The translations under genes were made by a program, and so were the position numbers. From Brumimicrobium sp035497735 (GTDB lineage: Bacteria; Bacteroidota; Bacteroidia; Flavobacteriales_D; Crocinitomicaceae): DNA of 64,000 nt. The stretch is taken from contig DATJCX010000071.1 of the NCBI GenBank assembly GCA_035497735.1, positions 186,001-250,000 on the forward strand, written 5' to 3'. Each line of letters starts with the position of its first letter. Position 1 is the first letter of the stretch. Below are positions 26,892 through 35,928 of this stretch, one piece after another. The notes under the pieces were generated by a model. It was given only the letters and a program-made list of their open reading frames with translations, made no database searches and was not told where the DNA came from.

Positions 26892-27935
26892 ATGGCTATA
26901 AAAACGCTTTATATAGATAATTTTATTTCCCAATCCAATGGGAATGTGGTGATTGATGTTAGAAGTCCTTCTGAGTATCAGCACGCACACTTTCCTGGAG
27001 CTATTTCTATTCCTTTGTTTGATGATGAGGAAAGAAAAGTTGTTGGAACAACTTACAAACAAAATAGCAGAGAAAGTGCTATAAAGATCGGCTTGGATTT
27101 CTTTGGGCCTAAAATGCGTGGAATCGTAGAGCAAGTTGAGGAGATCATGCAGAAAGCACATTCCAAAACAATTTTCATTCATTGCTGGAGAGGTGGAATG
27201 CGTAGTGGGGCTGTTGCTTGGCTACTTGACTTATATGGTTTTGACGTTCATCTTTTAAAAGGCGGTTATAAAGCCTATAGAAATTGGGTTTTGGCTCAAT
27301 TTGTGAAAAAATACAATCTTATTATTTTAAGTGGCTACACAGGAAGCGGGAAAACGGAGATTTTACATGAATTTGAACGCATGGGAGAAGCTGTGATAGA
27401 TTTAGAAGCATTGGCGGCACACAAAGGGTCAACTTTTGGTGCTTTGGGACAAGGAAGTCAGCCAAGTACAGAATATTTTGAAAATCTTTTAGCGCTTAAA
27501 CTTTATGAGTTAACTAAAGAGGATGAAGAAAGACTCATTTGGGTAGAAAGCGAAAGTAACAGATTGGGAATTGATTTGGTTAATTTTCAGTTTCACCAAC
27601 AAATGAAAGAAGCTACGTGCATTCATATCGAAGTTCCAAAAGAAGCTAGAATAAATAAAATTGTTGAAGAATACGGAGTGTTTGACAAGGATGAACTGAT
27701 GGCAGGAGTGGATAGGATATCGAAGAGGCTAGGAGGTTTATCTACCAAGCAAGCCAAAGAATTTATTGCGAAGGAAGACTTCTATGATGCTTTTGAAATA
27801 TTAATTAACTATTACGATAAGGCGTATGACGCTAGTAAGTTATTTCAAAGTCCAATTTTAGACATTCACTTGGAAGGAACGGATGCAGATGTAAATGCAG
27901 GGATTGTCTTAGAACAAATAAGAAAAACAAAATGA
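26892..27935 (+). CDS. mnmH: tRNA 2-selenouridine synthase
   Basis: 347 residues. Residues 5-130 are a rhodanese domain with catalytic Cys98 in IHCWRGGMRSG; the WRGG context is specific for MnmH (SelU/YbbB). A P-loop SGYTGSGKTE near residue 152 marks the second domain, which geranylates the 2-thiouridine before selenium exchange. It modifies the wobble base of tRNA-Glu, -Gln and -Lys using selenophosphate. Its stop overlaps the selD start by four bases, so substrate supply and use are encoded together. Confidence 0.97.
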   Translation: MAIKTLYIDNFISQSNGNVVIDVRSPSEYQHAHFPGAISIPLFDDEERKVVGTTYKQNSRESAIKIGLDFFGPKMRGIVEQVEEIMQKAHSKTIFIHCWRGGMRSGAVAWLLDLYGFDVHLLKGGYKAYRNWVLAQFVKKYNLIILSGYTGSGKTEILHEFERMGEAVIDLEALAAHKGSTFGALGQGSQPSTEYFENLLALKLYELTKEDEERLIWVESESNRLGIDLVNFQFHQQMKEATCIHIEVPKEARINKIVEEYGVFDKDELMAGVDRISKRLGGLSTKQAKEFIAKEDFYDAFEILINYYDKAYDASKLFQSPILDIHLEGTDADVNAGIVLEQIRKTK

Positions 27936-28987
27936 GTAAAGAAGAAATCCGATTAACGCAATATTCTCATGGCGCTGGCTGTGGATGTAAAATTGCACCA
28001 CAAGTGTTAGATGAGATATTGAAAAGCAGTAGTTCAAAACTCAGTTTTCCTTCTTTATTGATTGGTAACAGTGGAAAAGATGATGCGGCTGTTTATAAAT
28101 GGAATGAAGAGGAATCTATCATTGCAACCACCGATTTCTTTACACCGATTGTTGATGATCCCTTGACTTTTGGAATGGTGGCTGCTGCAAATGCCATTAG
28201 CGATGTTTACGCAATGGGAGGAGAACCAATCTTAGCTTTGGCGATATTGGGCTGGCCAATTGAGAAACTACCTGTAGAAGCAGCTCAAAAGGTTTTAGAA
28301 GGTGCACGTATAATCTGTGATGAGGCTGGAATTCCTTTAGCAGGAGGTCATAGCATTGATATTCCAGAACCTGTTTTCGGTTTATCTGTGAATGGAAGAA
28401 TAAAGACAAAACATATCAAGCAGAATAATCAAGCAAAAGTTGGTGATGTATTACTGATAACGAAACCGATTGGTATTGGTGTGTTAGCAACAGCTGAAAA
28501 AAGAGGTTTGATAGAACCAGAAGATAAAGCGAATCTTTACGCTAAACTAACGGAACTGAATAAGTTAGGACTATTGTTAGGAAGACTTGAAGGTGTAACT
28601 GCGATGACTGACGTGACAGGATTTGGTTTGGCCGGACATTTAATTGAAATGTGTGAAGGTGCTAATCTTAGTGCCGAATTGGAATACCAAGCAATTCCGA
28701 AATTAGCCAATATTCAGAATTATTTAAGCAAAAACAGTATACCAGATGCAACTTATAGAAACTGGAAAGGATATGGAGAAAAGATTCAACTAGGCGCATC
28801 GGTAAACTTTATGGAAGCTTTTCAATTATTGCCTGATCCTCAAACAAATGGCGGGTTGTTAGTAGCTGTTCGACCAGGTCTATTAGAAGAGGTTCAACAA
28901 GTTTTTAATGAAAATGGCTACGGTGATTTTATTCAACCAATTGGAAGGATAATTGAAAAGAATGAAAAAGTAATACTCGTAAATTAA
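27932..28987 (+). CDS. selD: Selenide, water dikinase
   Basis: 351 residues. YSHGAGCGCKIAP places Cys17 and Lys20 where E. coli SelD has its catalytic pair, so this is the Cys form and needs no selenocysteine. GKDDAAVYKW and TTDFFTPIVDDP are the ATP/Mg-binding segments. The enzyme makes selenophosphate from selenide and ATP. Coupled to mnmH by a four-base overlap. Confidence 0.97.
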   Translation: MSKEEIRLTQYSHGAGCGCKIAPQVLDEILKSSSSKLSFPSLLIGNSGKDDAAVYKWNEEESIIATTDFFTPIVDDPLTFGMVAAANAISDVYAMGGEPILALAILGWPIEKLPVEAAQKVLEGARIICDEAGIPLAGGHSIDIPEPVFGLSVNGRIKTKHIKQNNQAKVGDVLLITKPIGIGVLATAEKRGLIEPEDKANLYAKLTELNKLGLLLGRLEGVTAMTDVTGFGLAGHLIEMCEGANLSAELEYQAIPKLANIQNYLSKNSIPDATYRNWKGYGEKIQLGASVNFMEAFQLLPDPQTNGGLLVAVRPGLLEEVQQVFNENGYGDFIQPIGRIIEKNEKVILVN

Positions 28988-29001
28988 TTCAAGTATTTGT
29001 T

Positions 29002-29030
29002 AAACCTTGAAATGTGATAATGCAAGGTTT
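29002..29030 (+). terminator. Possible terminator of mnmH-selD
   Basis: Perfect 8-pair stem aaaccttg/caaggttt with a 13-base loop but no T run, so termination strength is uncertain. Confidence 0.45.
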
Positions 29031-29264
29031 TAAGTAGTGTGTTAAAAAACAAATTATTAGTTAGTAGTTAGGTTAGCTGCTATCGTGATAAAAGCTCAAC
29101 TTATTTTTTGTTTTCTAAGTGCAATGTATTGACATTCTTCTTATATATTTATCTCAATAGGTAAAAAATACACTCTTAAAACGTAAAAATATATATATAT
29201 ATTATTGAAAACATGGAGGTTAAGATAAATATAAGTACTATTTTAGAAATATAATCAACACGTT

Positions 29265-30428
29265 ATGTTAGTCAACCTTTTGGCTTCTTTACCTTTTTTT
29301 AGTGCCTTTTTCTGGGCATTGGTCTTGTTGATTGACGATAAAACGAATAATTCTAAGATTTTTTTAACCGGTTTTTTCTTTCTAACGACCATTAACTATT
29401 TTACACATTGGCTTTTTTTTACTAAAGAATACGATTGGTATATTGTCTTTGACCATATTTGGGTTTTTACTTCATTAAGTGCTTTTCCGCTCATTTATTA
29501 TTACTTAAGACTCCTTGCAAAGGATTCGAAGTTTTCCATAAAATGGTTTTGGTTGATAGTGATTCCCTTGTTGGTAATGATTTTTTCCATTCTCGTTTAC
29601 TGGACAGCCTCACCCGCCGAAAAACATGCTTTTATATATAGTATAATGTATCATGAAGAGCCAATGCCTGATGTTTCAACCTTACATATAAAGTTGTTTT
29701 TATTCAGAAATGCACTTTTAAAAGTAATATTCATAATTCAGTTACTTTTAACTTGGTATTATAGTTCTAAGATTCTAAAAAAATACGACAAGGAAATTAA
29801 TTTATTCTACTCAAACGTTAAAGAAAAAGACTTGAAGTATGCTGAAAAGATGCTTAATCTATTCATTTTCGCGGTTGTTGTTTCTGCGATTTCTAGTATA
29901 ATAGGTAAAGATTATTTGGTGGAAAAACCAGTACTTTTCTTTATGGTTGCGACCACTCATACTGTTTTTGTTTTTGCCTTGGGTTATTTGGGATATAGAC
30001 AAGAGTTTACAATCGAGGACTTTCAAAAAGATATGTCTTTAGAATCTGATTTTTCTACACTTCAACTAGACCATCCTTCAGTTTCTGAAAGAGGAATGCA
30101 CCAAATGAAAGTGGAATTGATTAAGCTAGTAGAAGAAGATGAGGTTTTTATGAATCCAGATTTGAAAATCACTGATCTTTCCAAAATGTTGAATACGAAT
30201 AGAACTTATATTTCTCATATTATCAATGAGGAATTGAAGATGTCTTTTTCTGAATTTATTAACGGATACAGAGTCGCTTACGCAAAGAAAATATTAAAAG
30301 ATAAAGACGCTAGTAATTTAACTTTAAGTCAAATTGCTGAAATGTCAGGCTTCTCCAATGACAGTACATTCTATCGGGTATTTAAATCAATAGAAAAAAC
30401 CTCGCCTGGCGTATATCGAGAAGGTTAA
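29265..30428 (+). CDS. AraC-family regulator with membrane N-terminus
   Basis: 387 residues. The first 240 residues hold about seven membrane helices (for example LASLPFFSAFFWALVLLI). The last 100 are an AraC/XylS DNA-binding domain with two helix-turn-helix units: ITDLSKMLNTNRTYISHIIN and LSQIAEMSGFSNDSTFYRVFK. This layout is common in Bacteroidota and suggests a membrane signal passed to DNA without a kinase. A 277-base leader with a (AT)7 tract (29189-29202) precedes it. Its 3' end faces the barstar gene. Target genes unknown. Confidence 0.92.
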   Translation: MLVNLLASLPFFSAFFWALVLLIDDKTNNSKIFLTGFFFLTTINYFTHWLFFTKEYDWYIVFDHIWVFTSLSAFPLIYYYLRLLAKDSKFSIKWFWLIVIPLLVMIFSILVYWTASPAEKHAFIYSIMYHEEPMPDVSTLHIKLFLFRNALLKVIFIIQLLLTWYYSSKILKKYDKEINLFYSNVKEKDLKYAEKMLNLFIFAVVVSAISSIIGKDYLVEKPVLFFMVATTHTVFVFALGYLGYRQEFTIEDFQKDMSLESDFSTLQLDHPSVSERGMHQMKVELIKLVEEDEVFMNPDLKITDLSKMLNTNRTYISHIINEELKMSFSEFINGYRVAYAKKILKDKDASNLTLSQIAEMSGFSNDSTFYRVFKSIEKTSPGVYREG

Positions 30429-30431
30429 AAC

Positions 30432-30701
30432 TTACTCAGTAAAGAAGCAGTTAAACTCAAATCCATCTAATTCAAGTGGAATTTCATCTAATGTGTCTAT
30501 TAAGTCCATAAACTCTTCATACTTATCCATGTCTAAATTTTCAAAGTTAAGGGTTAATGGCATACTTAGTTCTCCTGTAATAACATCACTCAGTGCATCT
30601 AGATTTCTTCCAAAATGAGATGGCAGCTCCATTTGATTGCTTAACTCATTGTAAAAATCATCCATATTTTGGATCTTGCTAAAATTTATTGTTTTCTCCA
30701 T
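30432..30701 (-). CDS. Barstar-family ribonuclease inhibitor
   Basis: 89 residues, the same length as B. amyloliquefaciens barstar, and the helix-2 segment aligns without gaps: LPSHFGRNLDALSDVITG. Barnase-contact residues Asp35, Asp39 and Thr42 are kept, while Tyr29 is His and Trp38 is Ser. It should stay in the cytosol and block the adjacent barnase-like enzyme before export. It starts three bases after the ribonuclease gene on the same strand. I am confident in the family; binding to its own partner is inferred from neighbourhood. Confidence 0.92.
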   Translation of the reverse strand: MEKTINFSKIQNMDDFYNELSNQMELPSHFGRNLDALSDVITGELSMPLTLNFENLDMDKYEEFMDLIDTLDEIPLELDGFEFNCFFTE

Positions 30702-30704
30702 TTT

Positions 30705-31256
30705 TTATTTTTTCTCAAATGATTTATAATGATTTTTAGTTACGAAAATTAAACCATCGTTACTAAAAACAACTCTGTGTTGTCCTCGACTTCCACAATT
30801 GTAGTTGATATCTGCTTCTGTATATTTTCTTCCCTTTTTTATTGGAAGTTGTTTTTCGAAGTTCCCAAAATGATCTCCTCCAATTGCTTTTCCTGGTGCT
30901 GCGTCACATAAGTTTCTGTACTTTGTTTGCCAACCTAGTTTACGGGCTTCATTTTTTGTAATATAATAGTCTGGTAGTTTTCCATGCTCCTTGAGGTGTT
31001 GAATGACGTATTCTTGAGACGTTAGCTCATCGATACTCATTTTTTTATTCGAAGTCTCTATCTTTTTGTCTAACTCTTTTTCTGTTTTAAGGTCTTGACT
31101 TATAGTTTCTTCAGTGCTGGAATGTTCTTCTGTTGAATTAGTAGATGCGCTTACCGTTTCAGTTTCTGGAATAAGGTTGTTATATCCCCAAGTCAAAGCG
31201 AAAATAGCCAATAGAATTAGAACGGGTATCTTTTTGAACTTTGCGTTTTTCTTCAT
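30705..31256 (-). CDS. Exported barnase-family ribonuclease
   Basis: The ATG at 31256 is preferred over one 51 bases upstream since it starts a signal/anchor (KKIPVLILLAIFALTWG). A Ser/Thr/Glu-rich spacer follows (about 33-75). The barnase domain covers 76-183: LPDYYITKNEARKLGW, APGKAIGGDHFGN, TEADINY. Catalytic Glu147, Arg157, Arg161 and His176 match barnase Glu73, Arg83, Arg87 and His102. The barnase Arg59 guanine-contact position is Phe133. Two added cysteines, 117 and 154, could form a disulfide. It should cut RNA outside the cytosol. The barstar gene follows directly. Confidence 0.93.
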   Translation of the reverse strand: MKKNAKFKKIPVLILLAIFALTWGYNNLIPETETVSASTNSTEEHSSTEETISQDLKTEKELDKKIETSNKKMSIDELTSQEYVIQHLKEHGKLPDYYITKNEARKLGWQTKYRNLCDAAPGKAIGGDHFGNFEKQLPIKKGRKYTEADINYNCGSRGQHRVVFSNDGLIFVTKNHYKSFEKK

Positions 31257-31303
31257 AGTGTCTTTGTTCTTTATTAGAAACTTAATTAATAAAAAATGAA
31301 GGT

Positions 31304-31342
31304 ACAAAAAAACGAGGTAAACTTAATTAAGCTTACCTCGTT
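31304..31342 (-). terminator. Terminator of the OMP gene
   Basis: Near-perfect long palindrome aacgaggtaa...ttacctcgtt with an inner ttaattaa, followed on the minus strand by a T run. It separates the OMP gene from the barnase pair. Confidence 0.85.
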
Positions 31343-31360
31343 ATACTATTTTTATCTTTT

Positions 31361-31945
31361 CTATAGTTGGAAAACTAAACCTGCATTCGCATAAGCTTGT
31401 CCATATCCTAATTCTAAGTAAACACCAAAGTTTGGATTGAAAAAGAATCTAGCACCAACATGTGGACCAACATAGAAAATTCCATTTACTCTTCCGTCAC
31501 CTGGTACAACAGAAAGACCTGTTCCAAGGCTTAATCCTGCATAAACATCTAGCTTGTCAGCATGGATGTTCTTACTGCTTTTATCAGAGATTAATTGGTA
31601 GAAGTGGAAGTTTGCGTTCATTCCAATTGGAATAGATAAAACTCCTCTGTTCTTATAGTAATTATCTGAATCTCCCCAATAAACGCTTCCTCCTTGAATC
31701 CCTGTGAAAAATCCCATTCCTACATACTCATGGATTCCCCATTCTCCTTGAACACTAACTCCTCCAGTGTTAACAAATCTGTGCTTATTTTTTAAACCAG
31801 CACTGTTAAAATTGTAAAAATTCCCACCTGTTAAACCTACTGAGAGTTTAAAGTCTCCTTTGCTAAAAGCTTGTGCTTTTGCGTTCTCAACTGTGAAAAC
31901 ACTTAATAAAAAAGTGATCGCGATAACATACAATATTCTTACCAT
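31361..31945 (-). CDS. Outer membrane beta-barrel protein
   Basis: The ATG at 31945 is chosen for its signal peptide (MVRILYVIAITFLLSVFTVENAKAQ); a start 30 bases upstream lies inside the promoter region. The 194-residue product has alternating amphipathic strands and Gly/aromatic turns (FYVGPHVGARFFFNPNFG, VYLELGYGQAYANAGLVFQL), ending in Leu after a strand, as in small OMPs. Function unknown. A TATATTTG promoter is 16 bases upstream and a strong terminator follows, so it is a single-gene unit. Confidence 0.85.
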   Translation of the reverse strand: MVRILYVIAITFLLSVFTVENAKAQAFSKGDFKLSVGLTGGNFYNFNSAGLKNKHRFVNTGGVSVQGEWGIHEYVGMGFFTGIQGGSVYWGDSDNYYKNRGVLSIPIGMNANFHFYQLISDKSSKNIHADKLDVYAGLSLGTGLSVVPGDGRVNGIFYVGPHVGARFFFNPNFGVYLELGYGQAYANAGLVFQL

Positions 31946-31961
31946 TATTTTAGTTTTTAAC

Positions 31962-31969
31962 CAAATATA
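31962..31969 (-). promoter_or_regulatory. Promoter -7 element for the OMP gene
   Basis: TATATTTG on the minus strand, 16 bases before the chosen ATG. Confidence 0.5.
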
Positions 31970-32040
31970 AGGCATTTTGAGTTCCTAAGAACCTTTAAAA
32001 ATGACAAAACATGTTAAAAAATCGCATGTATTTTTTCAAA

Positions 32041-33819
32041 CTAAAACGGTGCCGTCTGTTCCAAAAACCATTCTTTTACATCACCCTCTAAATGAGGTAA
32101 TAACTTCCTTTCACAATCTTTGTGATAAGCATTTAGCCAAGCTATTTCTTCGGCAGATAATAATTCTTTAACGATAGGTGTTTTTGAAATTGGACAGAAT
32201 GTTAATGTCTCAAATTCATAGAATTCATTCCACTCAGTAATTCTCCACTTTTTAACTGCAATCAAATTTTCAATTCTAATTCCATACTCGTTCTCTACAT
32301 AATATCCTGGTTCATTCGAAACTACCATTCCAGGAATTAAAGCCTGTGGATTCATGTCTTTACGAATGTTTTGCGGACCTTCGTGTACATTCATAAAGCT
32401 TCCCACTCCGTGACCTGTTCCGTGGTTGTAATCTTGACCGATTCCCCATAAAGCCATTCTAGCAAGTGTATCTAGCTGAACACCACGCGTTCCTTTAGGA
32501 AACTTGATCATGCTTAATTGAATATGTCCTTTTAAAACTAAAGTATAGTCTCTTCTGAATGCATCACTTGTTTTACCTAAAGGTAAAGTTCTTGTAATAT
32601 CAGTTGTCCCTTCTAAGTACTGACCTCCAGAGTCAACTAAGATACTACCTTCATTTGTAACCGTTGCACATCCTTCTTTTGGCGCTTTGTAGTGAATGAT
32701 AGCTCCATTTCCTTGGTAACCAACAATACTGTCAAAGCTAATCCCAACGAAATCTTTCTGTTCTCTACGGAAACCTTCAAGCTTTTCGCCAATGCTGTAT
32801 TCATTCATTTCTTCTTTTCCAACACTTTGTGTCAGCCAATGCAGGAATTTGACCATCGCTACACCATCTTTAACCATTGCAGAGCGGAATCCAGCTAATT
32901 CTTTATCGTTTTTAATGGCTTTCATTAAACTTCCTGGAACTGCGTCAATAATAAATGTGTTTGCATTCTCTAAAGTGTGATAAACTAATTGGTTGTTGTT
33001 CGGGGCAAGTAAAATTGTCTCCCCACTTACCGACTTAAGGTAATCAAAGAAAGTGTTGTATTCTTTAAGTGTTACATTCGTCGATTTCATTGCTTGAAGC
33101 GCCTCTGCATCAAGTTTTGAAGTATCAACGAATAATATCGTTTCTTCCAATGTTAAGTAGATATATCCTAAGAAAACAGGATTACACTTTACGTCACTTC
33201 CACGAAGGTTCAAAGTCCATGCAACGTCATCTAAACTATTTAAAATATGCGCTGTTGCACCTTTTTCTTTCATCTTTTTACGGATGGCAGTAATTTTATC
33301 TTCTGCAGACTGACCTGCTTTTTCTATTGGATGAACAAAAACCGGGTTTTTCACTTCTTTTCCACGTTCTGTCCAAACATTTTTAAGTAAGTCTGCATCA
33401 ATTAATTGTCTATTGTTTGCACCAAATTTCGAAGACATATCTTTCCAATTTCCAATTGAAGTAGCTACTGCATTTACCGCAACTTTCGCGTTTGCTGATG
33501 TTTCAGAAATAATCCAATCGATATAACTAGGCGTACCATCTACACCGTCTTTAAATAAATCAATTCCAGAACCTTCTAATTCAACTGGTCCTTGTGTGAA
33601 ATAACGACCATCTGTCCAAAGGCCTGCCTTGTCCTGAAGAATAACAACAAATCCAGCTGAACCGGTGAATCCTGAAATCCATTCACGCTCCTTCCATGCA
33701 TCTGGTAAGTATTCGCTCATGTGCGGGTCTGCTGAAAATAGGATAAATGCTTCTACATTATTTTTTGTCATTTCTGCTCTTAAGGCAGTTATTCTTTCTT
33801 TAATGGTCATAATTCTCAT
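32041..33819 (-). CDS. Xaa-Pro aminopeptidase (M24B)
   Basis: 592 residues, the three-domain long form of aminopeptidase P. Two creatinase-like N-terminal domains lead to an M24 catalytic domain from about residue 310. Metal ligands are visible: Asp in ILVDSGG, Asp in TTDITRT, His in NHGTGHGVG, Glu in SNEPGYY and Glu in GIRIENL. It removes N-terminal residues before proline. No signal peptide, so cytosolic. An alternative ATG three codons in (33810) is equally possible. Confidence 0.95.
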   Translation of the reverse strand: MRIMTIKERITALRAEMTKNNVEAFILFSADPHMSEYLPDAWKEREWISGFTGSAGFVVILQDKAGLWTDGRYFTQGPVELEGSGIDLFKDGVDGTPSYIDWIISETSANAKVAVNAVATSIGNWKDMSSKFGANNRQLIDADLLKNVWTERGKEVKNPVFVHPIEKAGQSAEDKITAIRKKMKEKGATAHILNSLDDVAWTLNLRGSDVKCNPVFLGYIYLTLEETILFVDTSKLDAEALQAMKSTNVTLKEYNTFFDYLKSVSGETILLAPNNNQLVYHTLENANTFIIDAVPGSLMKAIKNDKELAGFRSAMVKDGVAMVKFLHWLTQSVGKEEMNEYSIGEKLEGFRREQKDFVGISFDSIVGYQGNGAIIHYKAPKEGCATVTNEGSILVDSGGQYLEGTTDITRTLPLGKTSDAFRRDYTLVLKGHIQLSMIKFPKGTRGVQLDTLARMALWGIGQDYNHGTGHGVGSFMNVHEGPQNIRKDMNPQALIPGMVVSNEPGYYVENEYGIRIENLIAVKKWRITEWNEFYEFETLTFCPISKTPIVKELLSAEEIAWLNAYHKDCERKLLPHLEGDVKEWFLEQTAPF

Positions 33820-34058
33820 TTTTTAATGATTTGTAAAGTTAAGGCTTATAGTAGAAAAACAAAAGGAATGCAAGGGTTATTTAAAGTGAAATATAGAAAG
33901 TTTTATCGGATTTAACTTACTTTATATTTCAGTCTTGAAAATCATGCAATTGGCTTGGGGTTTCCTTCGGATATTTTGCTGAAAGAAATGTAGTTTTATT
34001 TGTTTCTTAAAACTATAGAGAAATTCAATTGTTATATTTACAGAAATTAGAATTATTT

Positions 34059-35015
34059 ATGTTAGAATTACTGATAATAGGAGGGGGACCCATTGGAATT
34101 GCAGTTGGATTGGCTGCGAAAAAGAAGGGATTGAAGTATGTAATTATTGAAAAAGGGCCAATTGTAAATTCACTTTATAATTATCCTGATAATATGCAGT
34201 TTTTCTCTACTTCGGAAAAACTTGAAATTGAAAACATTCCTTTTATTAGTAAGAATCCAAAACCTACAAAACCGGAAGCACTCGAGTATTATCGAAGAAT
34301 TGCTACTTCTAATGAATTAAATATTCAGCTTTTTGAAGAAGTTCTGAAAGTTGAGAAAGTTGAGAATACCTACCAGGTTGAAACTTCAAAAGGAAATTAT
34401 CGTGCTCGAAATATTGTCGTAGCAACTGGTTTTTACGATATTCCAAACTTGATGAATATTCCAGGAGAGAATTTACCAAAAGTTACTCACTATTACGGGA
34501 ATCCACATTATTATTCAGGACAGAAAGTGATTGTTGTTGGTGCGAGTAATTCCTCTGTTGATGCGGCTCTTGAGATTTACAGAAAAGGAGGGGAGGTGAC
34601 AATGGTTGTTCGTGGAGAATCCATCGGCGAAAGAGTAAAGTATTGGGTAAAACCGGATATTGAAAATAGAATAGCAGAAGGAAGTATTCAGGCTATATTT
34701 AATGCTAATATCACTGAAGTGCGCCCGAATGAAGTGGATGTTCAATTGAAAAATGGGGAAACTAAAACCTTAGAGAATGATTTCGTTTTGGCTCTGACAG
34801 GTTATTTGCCTAATTTCAATTTTCTTGAAAAAATAGGCATAAATTTATCCGAGGATGGGCTTAAAATTCCAGAATATAACCCTGAAACGATGGAAACTAA
34901 TCAAAAAGGGATATATTTAGCAGGAGTAATTTGTGGAGGAAAGGAAACGCATAAATGGTTTATAGAAAATTCTATCATTCATGCTGAATTGATTATTAAC
35001 GATATTACAAAATAA
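34059..35015 (+). CDS. ypdA: YpdA-like bacillithiol disulfide reductase
   Basis: The ATG at 34059 is chosen over a TTG at 34029 since it starts the FAD fold at once (MLELLIIGGGPIG). 318 residues. FAD motif GGGPIGIAVG at about 7-16, NAD(P) motif GASNSSVDAALE near 165. YpdA proteins lack the CxxC of thioredoxin reductase and, in Firmicutes, recycle oxidised bacillithiol with NADPH. Bacteroidota also make bacillithiol. The adjacent MBL hydrolase three bases downstream may act on a bacillithiol adduct. YpdA family is firm; the thiol substrate is inferred. Confidence 0.9.
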   Translation: MLELLIIGGGPIGIAVGLAAKKKGLKYVIIEKGPIVNSLYNYPDNMQFFSTSEKLEIENIPFISKNPKPTKPEALEYYRRIATSNELNIQLFEEVLKVEKVENTYQVETSKGNYRARNIVVATGFYDIPNLMNIPGENLPKVTHYYGNPHYYSGQKVIVVGASNSSVDAALEIYRKGGEVTMVVRGESIGERVKYWVKPDIENRIAEGSIQAIFNANITEVRPNEVDVQLKNGETKTLENDFVLALTGYLPNFNFLEKIGINLSEDGLKIPEYNPETMETNQKGIYLAGVICGGKETHKWFIENSIIHAELIINDITK

Positions 35016-35018
35016 AAA

Positions 35019-35921
35019 ATGGAACATAAAATTTACGTCTTAGACATTCGTTTCTTAGAAGAAAGCGAAGTGATCGCCAATTATCTTATCGAGTCAAGTG
35101 AAGGACTGATCTTAATAGATACAGGACCTGAAACAGCTGCTAAAAATTTGCAGAAGGCAATAGCAGATTTAGGATTTGATTGGAAGGAAATTAAACATGT
35201 GTTTCTAACGCATATTCATTTTGATCATGCTGGGGGCGCTTGGAAATTCGCGGAAAATGGTGCAAAGATTTATGTTCATTCTATTGGTTTACCACATATG
35301 CAGAATCCAGAGAGATTGTGGAGTTCGGCCAAGCAGATTTATTTAGATGATATGGAGCGACTTTGGGGTGAAATGAAACCCATTCCAGAAAATCAATTGG
35401 TAGCTTTAGATGATGGTGATGTTGTGCAGATCGGTGATGTTGAAATTAAGACGCACTATACGCCTGGACATGCAATTCATCACAATGCTTATCAATTAGG
35501 TGATATTATTTTCACGGGAGATGTAGCAGGTGTTAAAATCGCTGGTGGTCCCGTTGTTCCACCTTGTCCGCCACCTGATATCAATGTTGAACTTTGGAAG
35601 GAGTCTATCGCTAAACTAGAGAAACTAGATGCTTCAAAATTGTATTTGGCGCATTATGGCGAGGTGAATAATGTGAAGGAGCATTTTGCTGACTTACGCT
35701 TTATCCTTGATGATTGGGCGAATTGGATAAAACCACATTATGATAATATGACTTCAGTCGAAGATATCACACCACATTTTGTGAATTACACTCAAGAGCA
35801 ATTGCGTGAAAAAGGTGTAAGCGAAGAGGTTGTCGAGAAATACGAAAAAGGAAACCCTAGCTTTATGTCGGTTACAGGATTGTTGCGTTATTGGAAACTG
35901 AAAGAACAAGGAAGAATTTAA
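35019..35921 (+). CDS. MBL-fold metallo-hydrolase
   Basis: 300 residues. Zinc motif THIHFDHAGG (HxHxDH) near residue 64, further His in YTPGHAIHH, Asp in IFTGDVAG and His in LYLAHYGE give a full two-metal site. It resembles glyoxalase-II/ZnuA-like MBL hydrolases rather than beta-lactamases. The C-terminal 90 residues are helical and extra to the core. It starts three bases after ypdA, so it is probably co-expressed. Confidence 0.92.
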   Translation: MEHKIYVLDIRFLEESEVIANYLIESSEGLILIDTGPETAAKNLQKAIADLGFDWKEIKHVFLTHIHFDHAGGAWKFAENGAKIYVHSIGLPHMQNPERLWSSAKQIYLDDMERLWGEMKPIPENQLVALDDGDVVQIGDVEIKTHYTPGHAIHHNAYQLGDIIFTGDVAGVKIAGGPVVPPCPPPDINVELWKESIAKLEKLDASKLYLAHYGEVNNVKEHFADLRFILDDWANWIKPHYDNMTSVEDITPHFVNYTQEQLREKGVSEEVVEKYEKGNPSFMSVTGLLRYWKLKEQGRI

Positions 35922-35928
35922 GACTTCT

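Noticed and set aside
27932..28987. Selenocysteine codon or SECIS element in selD
   Set aside because: The catalytic position is a Cys codon and the frame has no internal TGA.
29189..29202. (AT)7 tract before the AraC-type gene, as a phase-variable element
   Set aside because: Short, in an A/T-rich leader, and not placed between recognisable promoter elements.
28988..29264. Riboswitch in the 277-base leader before the AraC-type gene
   Set aside because: Apart from the 8-pair hairpin after selD no structured, G/C-richer element is visible.
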